In this document: piece by piece, positions 7,168 to 12,972 of the stretch
Position numbering within the stretch: position 1 is the stretch's first letter
Layout of the letters: every line of letters starts with the position of its first letter
From: Thiobacillaceae bacterium
GTDB taxonomy: Bacteria; Pseudomonadota; Gammaproteobacteria; Burkholderiales; Thiobacillaceae
Assembly: GCA_024643305.1 (NCBI GenBank)
Contig: JAHENE010000031.1
Coordinates: 1 to 12,972, forward strand
Length of the DNA stretch: 12,972 nucleotides
Reading direction: 5' to 3'
Position numbers and translations under genes: made by a program
The notes under the pieces: generated by a model
What the model was told of the DNA's origin: nothing
Databases searched by the model: none
Seen by the model: only the letters and a program-made list of their open reading frames with translations

Positions 7168-7239
7168 GCGCCGGGCCTCGCTCGGCTGCCCTTTGCTGAA
7201 TGCAGTAATCCAGCGAGGGCTGGCTGTCCCCGGTCGCGC
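7168..7239 (+). terminator. Imperfect GC-rich hairpin after flp, possible partial terminator or attenuator
   Basis: CCTCGCT (7176-7182) pairs exactly with AGCGAGG (7212-7218). Outside it, CCGGG (7171-7175) can pair with CCCGG (7229-7233), and further GCGC segments flank the structure. A second AT-rich hairpin (AGAAAA..CA / TGTTTTCT) and TTTT follow near 7242-7263. A structure here could stabilise flp mRNA and limit read-through into the peptidase gene, as is common after major pilin genes. The long loop makes the fold uncertain. Confidence 0.35.
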
Positions 7240-7280
7240 TCAGAAAAACAAGTGTTTTCTTTTGAACATGATTTTAGGGG

Positions 7281-7877
7281 TTGGTGTTGGGCAATATCTT
7301 TCAGCTGGTCTGGCTGTCGGGGGGTTTGCTGGCGGGCTTGTTGATCGCGGGCGTTCTATCGGACCTGACAAGCCGCCGCATTCCCAATCTGCTTGTCGGA
7401 GTCGGGCTACTGCTTGGTTTGCTGCTAAACAGCCTGTTGCCTGAAGGCTTTGGGCTGTTCAACCCCTATGGCCCGGGGGGAATCGGATTGCTGAATGCGC
7501 TTGGGGGCGTGGTGGTGGCTGGTGGCATGTTGTTGCCCCTTTACACACTGAAAGCCATGGGTGCAGGAGACGTAAAGCTCATGGGCATGGTCGGAGCCTT
7601 TCTGACCCCCATGCAGGCCTTCTGGGCAGTGCTGGCGGTATTTATTGCCGGCGGTCTTTTAGGTCTGCTTTTCGCCTTCAGGAAAGATGTTGCGGTGCAA
7701 ACCTTCAACAATCTGCGCGCGCTTTTGACGGGTGCATTCTCAAGCATCCTGATGCGCGAGAAACCCGACCTGTCAGTTGCAGGTGAAAGCGCAGCACGCA
7801 TGCCGTACAGCCTCGCCATAGCAACTGGCACTCTGTTCTATCTGGTGTTTCAGTATCAGGGCTGGCTAAAGGGATAG
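7281..7877 (+). CDS. tadV: TadV/CpaA prepilin peptidase
   Basis: This inner-membrane aspartyl protease of the A24 family removes the leader of Flp and of TadE/F-like pseudopilins. It has 198 residues and several hydrophobic segments. Both catalytic aspartates are visible: D28 in SDLTSRRIPN and D97 in the GAGDVKLMG motif (GxGD). The N-methylation domain of classical PilD is absent, as expected for CpaA/TadV. No ATG is available at the right place; TTG 7281, GTG 7284 and TTG 7287 are all possible. The AGGGG at 7276-7280 ends directly before TTG 7281, which fits GTG 7284 or TTG 7287 better, so the first two residues are doubtful. The next gene begins eight bases after the stop. Confidence 0.93.
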   Translation: MVLGNIFQLVWLSGGLLAGLLIAGVLSDLTSRRIPNLLVGVGLLLGLLLNSLLPEGFGLFNPYGPGGIGLLNALGGVVVAGGMLLPLYTLKAMGAGDVKLMGMVGAFLTPMQAFWAVLAVFIAGGLLGLLFAFRKDVAVQTFNNLRALLTGAFSSILMREKPDLSVAGESAARMPYSLAIATGTLFYLVFQYQGWLKG

Positions 7878-7884
7878 ACAGAAA

Positions 7885-9210
7885 ATGAAAGCAGAATACG
7901 TGAACCTTCAAACCGGCCAACTCCAACCCGCATCCGCTCCTGAAGCATCTCGCACAGTGGACGAAACAGGGTTGCCTTTTTTCTTCCTGGTCGAACTACT
8001 CGCCAAGGTATTTCTGCGAGGCGGACCGCAGCGTGCCAGCGAACTTGCCGCTCATGTCCGCCTGCTGCCGGGCGTGATTGAACCCATTCTGGGATTCATG
8101 CGCAATGAGCGCTTCATTGAGGTGCAGCCGCGTACCCACGTAGCAAGCAACAACGCAATAACCAAGGATTTTACTTTTACCTTGACGGAGCTTGGCCGCG
8201 CGCGCGCGGCAGAAGCCATGGACAGAAGCCAGTATGCCGGGCCGGCTCCGGTAAACCTTGCGCAATACACACAACAGGTTGCGAAGCAAAGTTTCGCCGG
8301 CACCCGAATCACGCTCGAAATGACCAACAAGATTTTCGAGAACGAAGTCACCCAGCCGGGCGTGCTGGAGCAGTTTGGCGCCGCCATGAATTCCGGGCGG
8401 GCCATGTTCGTTTATGGGCCGCCCGGCGCGGGCAAGACCTACATGGCCGAACGGCTGGTTGGCCTCATGGATGGTGATGTTTTTATTCCTCACGCCATTT
8501 TTGTCGACGGCGAAGTAATGCAGGTTTACGACCCGCTGGTGCACCATGCACTTGAAGCCCCCAATGGCGTTACCTCCCGCATCGAGCGAGGGGATTTTCA
8601 GGATAACCGCTGGGTGCGCTGCAGCCGGCCTGTCGTGCTGAGTGGCGGGGAGTTGTCACTACCCATGCTGGATTTGCAGTTCGACCCGGAAACCCGTTAC
8701 TACACTGCACCGCCGCAGGTAAAAGCCAATAACGGGCTGTTGATCATTGATGACCTTGGCCGTCAGTTGTCGGAGCCGCGCGTCATCATGAACCGCTGGA
8801 TTGTGCCCATGGACCGGCAAATGGATTATCTGTCCCTGCACACCGGGGTGAAATTCCGCGTGCCATTTGACCTGAGTCTTGTCTTCAGCACCAACCTGCC
8901 TCCCATTTCCCTTGCCGATGAGGCCTTCCTGCGCCGCCTTGGCTACAAAATCCACATTACCTATCTGGATGAAGACCGCTACGGAAATATTTTCAAGCGT
9001 GTCTGCCGCGAGATGAACATTGAATTCACTCCGGATGCATTGGCCTACGTACTGCAACGGCATCAAATTGAATACAAGCCCTTGCTTGCTTGCACGCCAC
9101 GTGACTTGTTGGCACAAGTGCGCGACCACGCCGGTTTTCTTGGGCAAAAACCAACTCTTTCAGAAGAATCACTGGACTGGGCCTGGAACAACTACTACGT
9201 TCAAGATTGA
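7885..9210 (+). CDS. AAA+ family ATPase with winged-helix-like N-terminus, inside the Tad locus
   Basis: The protein has 441 residues. The N-terminal third (about 28-110: GLPFFFLVELLAKVFLRGG, then ASELAAHVRLLPGVIEPILGFM and the FTFTLTELGRARA strand) looks like a winged-helix or DprA/MarR-like fold. The ATPase core has Walker A GPPGAGKT (178-185), Walker B LLIIDD (285-290), sensor-1 asparagine in VFSTNLPP (337) and arginine-finger candidates in FLRRLGYKI (350-351). Walker B ends in DD rather than the usual DE. There is no signal peptide or membrane segment, so it is cytosolic. It is not the TadA secretion ATPase (no VirB11-type Asp/His boxes) nor TadZ (no deviant Walker MinD core). It lies eight bases after tadV and 28 bases before cpaB, so it is part of the pilus operon. 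A chaperone or remodelling role in assembly is inference. Confidence 0.85.
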   Translation: MKAEYVNLQTGQLQPASAPEASRTVDETGLPFFFLVELLAKVFLRGGPQRASELAAHVRLLPGVIEPILGFMRNERFIEVQPRTHVASNNAITKDFTFTLTELGRARAAEAMDRSQYAGPAPVNLAQYTQQVAKQSFAGTRITLEMTNKIFENEVTQPGVLEQFGAAMNSGRAMFVYGPPGAGKTYMAERLVGLMDGDVFIPHAIFVDGEVMQVYDPLVHHALEAPNGVTSRIERGDFQDNRWVRCSRPVVLSGGELSLPMLDLQFDPETRYYTAPPQVKANNGLLIIDDLGRQLSEPRVIMNRWIVPMDRQMDYLSLHTGVKFRVPFDLSLVFSTNLPPISLADEAFLRRLGYKIHITYLDEDRYGNIFKRVCREMNIEFTPDALAYVLQRHQIEYKPLLACTPRDLLAQVRDHAGFLGQKPTLSEESLDWAWNNYYVQD

Positions 9211-9238
9211 AGGGCCAAAAAGTTAGAGGAGAGCAGTC

Positions 9239-10063
9239 ATGAAAAACACACGCGCCGTGGTAATGCTGTTAATCGCTGTCCTGCTGGGTCTGGTGGCCGT
9301 GGGCTTGGCTGTACAGTGGCTGGGCGGCGGGGTCACAGGACAGAAAGTGGTGGTTGCCGAACGCGATATCCAGCCCGGCACGCCGCTCGGACAGGAAATG
9401 GCGAGCGTTATAGAGTGGCCTGCGGCCACTACTCCGGCCGGATCATTTTCCAACCCTTCTGAAGTCAACGGGCGCGTACTCAAAAGTCAGGTGGCCCGCG
9501 GTGAACCCATTCTGGAAAGCAAGCTTGCGCCGATCGGCGCGCGGGGCGGCCTTTCCTCGATCATCAGCGAAGGCAAACGCGCCATTACCGTGCGCGTCAA
9601 CGAAATTATCGGCGTGGCAGGTTTTGCCCTGCCCGGAAATTACGTCGACATCATGGTCAACGCAAATGATGAGCAGCAAAAGCCGGTTTCCAAAATCGTG
9701 CTGGAAAAAATCCTGGTGCTGGCCGTTGCCCAGGAAGCGTCGCGCGATGAAACAAAACCCAAGGTGGTGAACGCAGTCACCATGGAGGTAACGCCTGAAC
9801 AGGCCGAGTTGCTCGACCTGGCCCGAAGCATCGGCAACCTCTCCTTGGTGTTGCGTAATCAGAGTGACGTAAAGACCATCGCAACCGACGGCGCACGCCG
9901 CCAGGATCTGCTGGCGCTCAAGGAATCCCTGGAAAAGCCTGCACCAGCGAGCGTGGCGGTCAGACGGGTGCGCACAAAAGCCAGGCCGGTACGCAAAGCC
10001 GAAACCGAGAAAATCGAGGTCATCAAGGGTCTCGACCGCTCCGAAGTGGAGTTCAAGAAGTAA
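9239..10063 (+). CDS. cpaB: RcpC/CpaB Flp pilus assembly protein
   Basis: This 274-residue periplasmic protein is anchored by an N-terminal signal or membrane segment (about 6-26). CpaB/RcpC works beside the outer-membrane secretin of the Tad machine. A SAF-like domain covers about residues 36-97 (VVVAERDIQPGTPL, then GRVLKSQVARGEPILESKLAP) and an RcpC/CpaB domain about 113-210 (KRAITVRVNEIIGVAGFALPGNYVDIMV, VTMEVTPEQAELLDLARSIGNLSLVLRN). A basic linker (VRRVRTKARPVRK, 241-253) leads to the tail IEVIKGLDRSEVEFKK (259-274), which recurs almost intact in the next protein. A strong ribosome binding site (GAGGAGAG) precedes the ATG. The start is well defined by the signal segment. Confidence 0.93.
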   Translation: MKNTRAVVMLLIAVLLGLVAVGLAVQWLGGGVTGQKVVVAERDIQPGTPLGQEMASVIEWPAATTPAGSFSNPSEVNGRVLKSQVARGEPILESKLAPIGARGGLSSIISEGKRAITVRVNEIIGVAGFALPGNYVDIMVNANDEQQKPVSKIVLEKILVLAVAQEASRDETKPKVVNAVTMEVTPEQAELLDLARSIGNLSLVLRNQSDVKTIATDGARRQDLLALKESLEKPAPASVAVRRVRTKARPVRKAETEKIEVIKGLDRSEVEFKK

Positions 10064-10073
10064 AGGCGAAAAA

Positions 10074-10562
10074 ATGAACACCTCCCTCAACGTTCATGAG
10101 CCAATTCGTTCACACATCTTCAGCCTGATGTGTATGGCGGCTCTGGCTTCAAGCCCCGCGGTTCATGCTGCTGGCGAAACTGCCGCAGCGAGCGGCGTAC
10201 AGAGCACTCCGGTTTCAGTTTTAAAGACCGAAGCTGCGCCACCCGTATCGTTAGTGGTAAACACGTCCCGCATCCTTCGGCTCGAAATTCCGGCCACTCG
10301 CATTTCTGTTGCCAATCCAGCTGTGGCGGATATCACGCCAATCAGCAGCCGGGAAATCTATGTTCTTGGCAAATCCATAGGCAACACGAACCTGATTATC
10401 TGGAACAAATCCGGCGCCACCACCAGTGTAGACATCTCGGTTATTGCCGAGCCCTTGCCATCCGGCCCAGCGCCAGAGAAGAAAGACTCGGTCGAGGTGA
10501 TAAAGGGCCTCCAACGAATCGATGTGGAATTTAACAAGCAACCTCAAGGGAGCCAAAAATGA
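10074..10562 (+). CDS. Stand-alone secretin N-terminal domain protein (truncated CpaC paralogue) with CpaB-like tail
   Basis: The protein has 162 residues with a signal peptide ending near AVHA (about residue 32), so it should be periplasmic. Residues 58-126 form a complete 'pilus formation protein N-terminal' (T2SS-T3SS_pil_N) domain: ILRLEIPATRISVANPAVAD, then SREIYVLGKSIGNTNLIIW. Over 59 positions it is about 63% identical (37 identical by my count) to residues 53-111 of the CpaC secretin encoded next. It has no BON or secretin domain. The C-terminus (VEVIKGLQRIDVEFNK, 140-155) matches the last 16 residues of CpaB. The simplest reading is a partial duplication of cpaC that kept the ring domain and gained the CpaB tail. 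It may cap or bridge the secretin and CpaB. The gene starts 11 bases after cpaB and overlaps cpaC by four bases. Confidence 0.85.
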   Translation: MNTSLNVHEPIRSHIFSLMCMAALASSPAVHAAGETAAASGVQSTPVSVLKTEAAPPVSLVVNTSRILRLEIPATRISVANPAVADITPISSREIYVLGKSIGNTNLIIWNKSGATTSVDISVIAEPLPSGPAPEKKDSVEVIKGLQRIDVEFNKQPQGSQK

Positions 10563-12055
10563 ACATCCCGCAAACCCGCACACTTACCGCACTTCTTGCT
10601 GCAATGTTCCTGTTGCTGCCGTTGCAGGTTTCTACCGTACGGGCGGCAGAAAGCGAACAAGGCATGCAAGTGCAATCCACGGTCATGCCGCCGCTTTCTG
10701 CGGTTCTGGGCAAATCGGTCATTCTTCGCCTCCCTTCGCCAGTGAGCCGAATATCGGTGGGCAACCCGCTGGTGGCCGACATCAACCTGCTCAACTCCAG
10801 GGAACTTTATCTGCTGGGCAAGGAGATCGGCACCACCAACATGATCATCTGGTACAAGTCGGGCGGCACCTCCGTGGCAGATATCAATGTCAACATCGAC
10901 ACGGCCGCATTGGAAGCGCGGCTGCACGAACTACTCCCGGAGGAAAAGGATATCCGGGTAAGCACTGCTGCAGATTCGATCGTACTGCAGGGCACAGTAG
11001 CGGATGCTTTCAAGGTTGATCAGGCGCTTGGCATCACCGAAGCCTTCATCCGGAAGTTCAATCGCTCGCTTATCGCAGACGTGAAGCAGGAGGGCAAGGA
11101 GCAAGCCGTAAACATCAGCATGGCTGGCTCACAGGGTGCAGCAGGGCGGGTTCAGGCTGCCGGTGCCCGCATCATCAACATGCTCAAGGTCGGCGCACCT
11201 CAGCAGGTCATGCTGGAAGTCAAGGTGGCCGAGGTATCACGCAATCTGCTCGACAAACTGGGGGCCAAGTTCGACATGAGTTCGGCCAGCGGTGGCTGGA
11301 CCGCCGGCATCCTTTCGGATTTTCTGACAGAAAGCGGCGGAGCCCTGAGCGGATCCAGGGGTGCGCTGAAAAGTCTGAAGCTTGATGCCGAAAAACAGGA
11401 CACCGTTTTAAAGATCCTGGCCGAACCCAACATCATGGCCATCAGCGGCCAGACCGGAAAATTCCTTGCGGGCGGTCGTATTTTCATTCCGGTTCCCCAA
11501 ACCAATGTTGGTGGCGGGGGCACGATCACCCTGGAAGAACGCGAATTCGGGGTGCGCTTGGCATTTACTCCAACCGTGCTGGATGGCAACCGCATCAACC
11601 TGAAAGTGGCGCCTGAAGTATCGGAATTGTCCCAAGTCGGCACTGAAGTATCCGTAACAGGTTTGGGAACCAACATCCTGCCAAGCATCAGTGTGCGCAA
11701 TGCCGAAACCACGGTGCAGCTGAATGACGGCCAGAGCTTCGCTATCGCCGGACTGATCAAGAATAACGTCACCGAGTCGGTCAAACGTTTCCCGGGTTTG
11801 GGGGAAATCCCCATTCTGGGCGCTCTGTTCCGCTCCAGCGAATTCCAGAACGATCGCACGGAGTTGCTGTTCGTTGTCACCCCGCGCCTTGTGAAGCCGC
11901 TGCCGCCCAATTACGCCCTGCCCACAGATCATTTCCACGAGCCCGACCGGGCCGGATATTTCATCGAAGGCAGGATGGAAGGCACGCCCCCGGCTGCCGA
12001 CAAGCCTGCTGCCAGCGGCTCGCCCCAGCAAGCCGGCGGCTTTGAGATGCGTTAA
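10559..12055 (+). CDS. cpaC: RcpA/CpaC outer-membrane secretin of the Tad pilus
   Basis: This 498-residue protein carries a signal peptide (cleavage near TVRA, about residue 29), a pil_N domain (about 46-113), a BON-like segment (114-170: RLHELLPEEKDIRVSTAADSIVLQGTV) and the secretin core (about 206-446). Core landmarks are QVMLEVKVAEVSRN, LKILAEPNIMAISGQTGKFLAGGRIFIPV, GVRLAFTPTVLDGNRINLKVAPEVSEL and FPGLGEIPILGALFRSSEFQNDRTELLFVVTPRLV. All are present, so it should form the outer-membrane gate for Flp. A proline- and glycine-rich tail follows. The ATG overlaps the stop of the preceding gene (ATGA) with AGGGAG just upstream, which ties their expression together. Confidence 0.96.
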   Translation: MNIPQTRTLTALLAAMFLLLPLQVSTVRAAESEQGMQVQSTVMPPLSAVLGKSVILRLPSPVSRISVGNPLVADINLLNSRELYLLGKEIGTTNMIIWYKSGGTSVADINVNIDTAALEARLHELLPEEKDIRVSTAADSIVLQGTVADAFKVDQALGITEAFIRKFNRSLIADVKQEGKEQAVNISMAGSQGAAGRVQAAGARIINMLKVGAPQQVMLEVKVAEVSRNLLDKLGAKFDMSSASGGWTAGILSDFLTESGGALSGSRGALKSLKLDAEKQDTVLKILAEPNIMAISGQTGKFLAGGRIFIPVPQTNVGGGGTITLEEREFGVRLAFTPTVLDGNRINLKVAPEVSELSQVGTEVSVTGLGTNILPSISVRNAETTVQLNDGQSFAIAGLIKNNVTESVKRFPGLGEIPILGALFRSSEFQNDRTELLFVVTPRLVKPLPPNYALPTDHFHEPDRAGYFIEGRMEGTPPAADKPAASGSPQQAGGFEMR

Positions 12056-12067
12056 GGAGAGCACGCC

Positions 12068-12352
12068 ATGAAAACCAAACTGATACTCGCCTGCATCGCG
12101 GTCGTGAGCCTTGCCGGCTGCCAAAGCACCCCTACCCCACACCTGGATGACCACTTCGGTGAGGCGGTAAACCAGGCCAAGGCCCTGCAAACCATCAACC
12201 CGGATGCCTCGCGCAATACCGACCCGGTTGCGGGCATCGATGGAAATGCGGCCAAGGCCATTGTCGACCGCTACCACGAAGGCATGAAAAAGGAGCCTGC
12301 GCCCGCCACCATCATCAATATTGGCGGCAGCCTCACGGGCGAGAACCAATAG
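12068..12352 (+). CDS. Small Tad-locus lipoprotein
   Basis: This 94-residue protein has a lipoprotein signal (MKTKLILACIAVVS) and the lipobox LAGC with the modified cysteine at position 18. Gln at +2 predicts outer-membrane sorting. The mature part is short and polar (DDHFGEAVNQAKALQTINPDAS, then DPVAGIDGNAAKAIVDRYHEGM). Similar short lipoproteins sit beside secretin genes in other Tad loci, where a pilotin-like or CpaD/RcpB-like role has been supposed; I do not recognise a characterised family. A strong ribosome binding site (AAGGAGAG) overlaps the cpaC stop codon, so the two are probably expressed together. Confidence 0.85.
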   Translation: MKTKLILACIAVVSLAGCQSTPTPHLDDHFGEAVNQAKALQTINPDASRNTDPVAGIDGNAAKAIVDRYHEGMKKEPAPATIINIGGSLTGENQ

Positions 12353-12374
12353 ACGCAAATGAAGGTACAGCTAC

Positions 12375-12972
12375 ATGAAAAGGGTTTGCCCAGTGTCCAA
12401 ACAAACCGGCGCGGTGGCGATCATGACTGCGTTCGCCATGATCGTGCTGATCGCCGTGCTCGGCCTGGTAATCGACCTGGGGTTTCTCTATATACGCAAG
12501 ACCGAGCTGCAAAACGCAGCTGACGCCGCTGCACTGGCAGGTGCAAAAGAACTCGATGGCAGCGCAGGCGGGATCACAGCAGCCGCCAATCAGGCAATAG
12601 CGCTTGCCTCCGCGAATGGTTCTGATTTCGGTGCCACCCCAGTCAACATTGCCAATTCTGAAATTGAATTCGGACCACACCCTGATGGCCCCTGGTCAAG
12701 CGTGGCCGCATCACAGGGTGCCCCCACCGACAAGCATTTCATCAAGGTGGATACCTCAGGCATTCTGCAGGGCACACGACCGACCTGGTTCATGGGCGCG
12801 GTTTCGGCATTTTTTGGCAGTACCCAGTTTGCCAACACGCGCACCTTTGGCAGGCGGTGGCAGGAAGAACCATTTGCGAGGGTTTGCCCATATTCACCTG
12901 CATCCGACCCGGTGGCGTCGCACCAAACTACGGCTTTGTGCCGGGCACCAGCTATCGGCTCGCCCCTTCCGA
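12375..12972 (+). CDS. TadG-like Flp pilus protein (partial, with apparent frameshift)
   Basis: The visible protein starts MKRVCPVSKQTGAVAIMTAF and has one membrane segment (about 15-37). It then shows RKTELQNAADAAALAGA (41-57), the signature of the TadG-like 'putative Flp pilus-assembly' N-terminal domain, also found in TadE/TadF-type pseudopilins. Such proteins are anchored in the inner membrane, with the bulk outside. The frame stays open to the window edge, but after FANTRTFGR (residue 160, about position 12854) it becomes unlike the family. The -1-shifted frame continues sensibly (AVAGRTICEGLPIFTC, then PNYGFVPG). So the gene as read contains a one-base deletion or is broken. It starts 22 bases after the lipoprotein gene, in the same operon. 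Confidence 0.8.
   Translation, partial: MKRVCPVSKQTGAVAIMTAFAMIVLIAVLGLVIDLGFLYIRKTELQNAADAAALAGAKELDGSAGGITAAANQAIALASANGSDFGATPVNIANSEIEFGPHPDGPWSSVAASQGAPTDKHFIKVDTSGILQGTRPTWFMGAVSAFFGSTQFANTRTFGRRWQEEPFARVCPYSPASDPVASHQTTALCRAPAIGSPLP
12849..12856 (+). other. Apparent single-base deletion (frameshift site) in the TadG-like gene
   Basis: The upstream frame reads TTT-GGC-AGG-CGG-TGG. Adding one G to the GG at 12853-12854 would give TTT-GGC-AGG-GCG-GTG-GCA, and the rest of the window then encodes a coherent family-like sequence. Short G-run miscounts are a common sequencing error, but a real mutation is also possible. Confidence 0.7.

Noticed and set aside
8195..8208. Alternating CG palindrome (GCCGCGCGCGCGGC), Z-DNA-like
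   Set aside because: It is explained by Gly-Arg-Ala-Arg-Ala codons in the AAA+ gene in a GC-rich genome.
11408..12358. Long minus-strand open frame (316 codons) opposite cpaC and the lipoprotein gene
   Set aside because: It spans two real plus-strand genes and their boundary, has no recognisable motif, and has no promoter or ribosome binding site context.

Overview
This window looks like chromosomal DNA from a Gram-negative proteobacterium, most likely a betaproteobacterium. The evidence is protein-level resemblance and gene order: a miaB-ybeZ-ybeY-corC cluster, an outer-membrane secretin, a lipobox lipoprotein, and GC-rich coding with ATGA-type overlaps. I ran no database search, so the taxonomy is inference. 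I see no insertion sequence, phage gene or CRISPR array, and no gene-free stretch longer than 300 bases.

Left part, minus strand (positions 1 to about 4190). A near-consensus sigma70 promoter with an AT-rich upstream element drives a CAT-anticodon tRNA, probably elongator Met. It is followed by miaB (tRNA methylthiotransferase), a PhoH-like ATPase (ybeZ), ybeY (rRNA endonuclease) and corC/ybeX (CBS-domain protein). The genes overlap or nearly touch and end at a good rho-independent terminator. Downstream, where many proteobacteria have lnt, there is instead a TATAAT box and the start of a CHASE-domain membrane sensor that runs off the left edge.

Middle, plus strand (4253-6756). A two-gene unit with an ATGA overlap encodes a GCS2-family amidoligase (glutamate-cysteine ligase-like) and an M14-type succinylglutamate desuccinylase/aspartoacylase-like zinc hydrolase. 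They look like a make-and-break pair for an unidentified amino-acid amide or gamma-glutamyl compound.

Right part, plus strand (about 6829 to the end). This is the start of a Tad/Flp type IVc pilus locus: flp pilin with its own promoter and leader, the prepilin peptidase TadV/CpaA, an AAA+ ATPase with a winged-helix-like N-terminus that is not a standard Tad component, RcpC/CpaB, a stand-alone secretin N-terminal-domain protein, the secretin RcpA/CpaC, a small lipoprotein, and a TadG-like protein that runs off the right edge and carries an apparent -1 frameshift. The motor and platform genes (tadZ, tadA, tadB, tadC) are not in view and presumably follow.

The most interesting signals are in the Tad locus. 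The stand-alone domain is about 63% identical to the start of the neighbouring secretin, but it ends with a 16-residue tail shared with the upstream CpaB (11 of 16 identical). The embedded AAA+ ATPase is the second item worth following.
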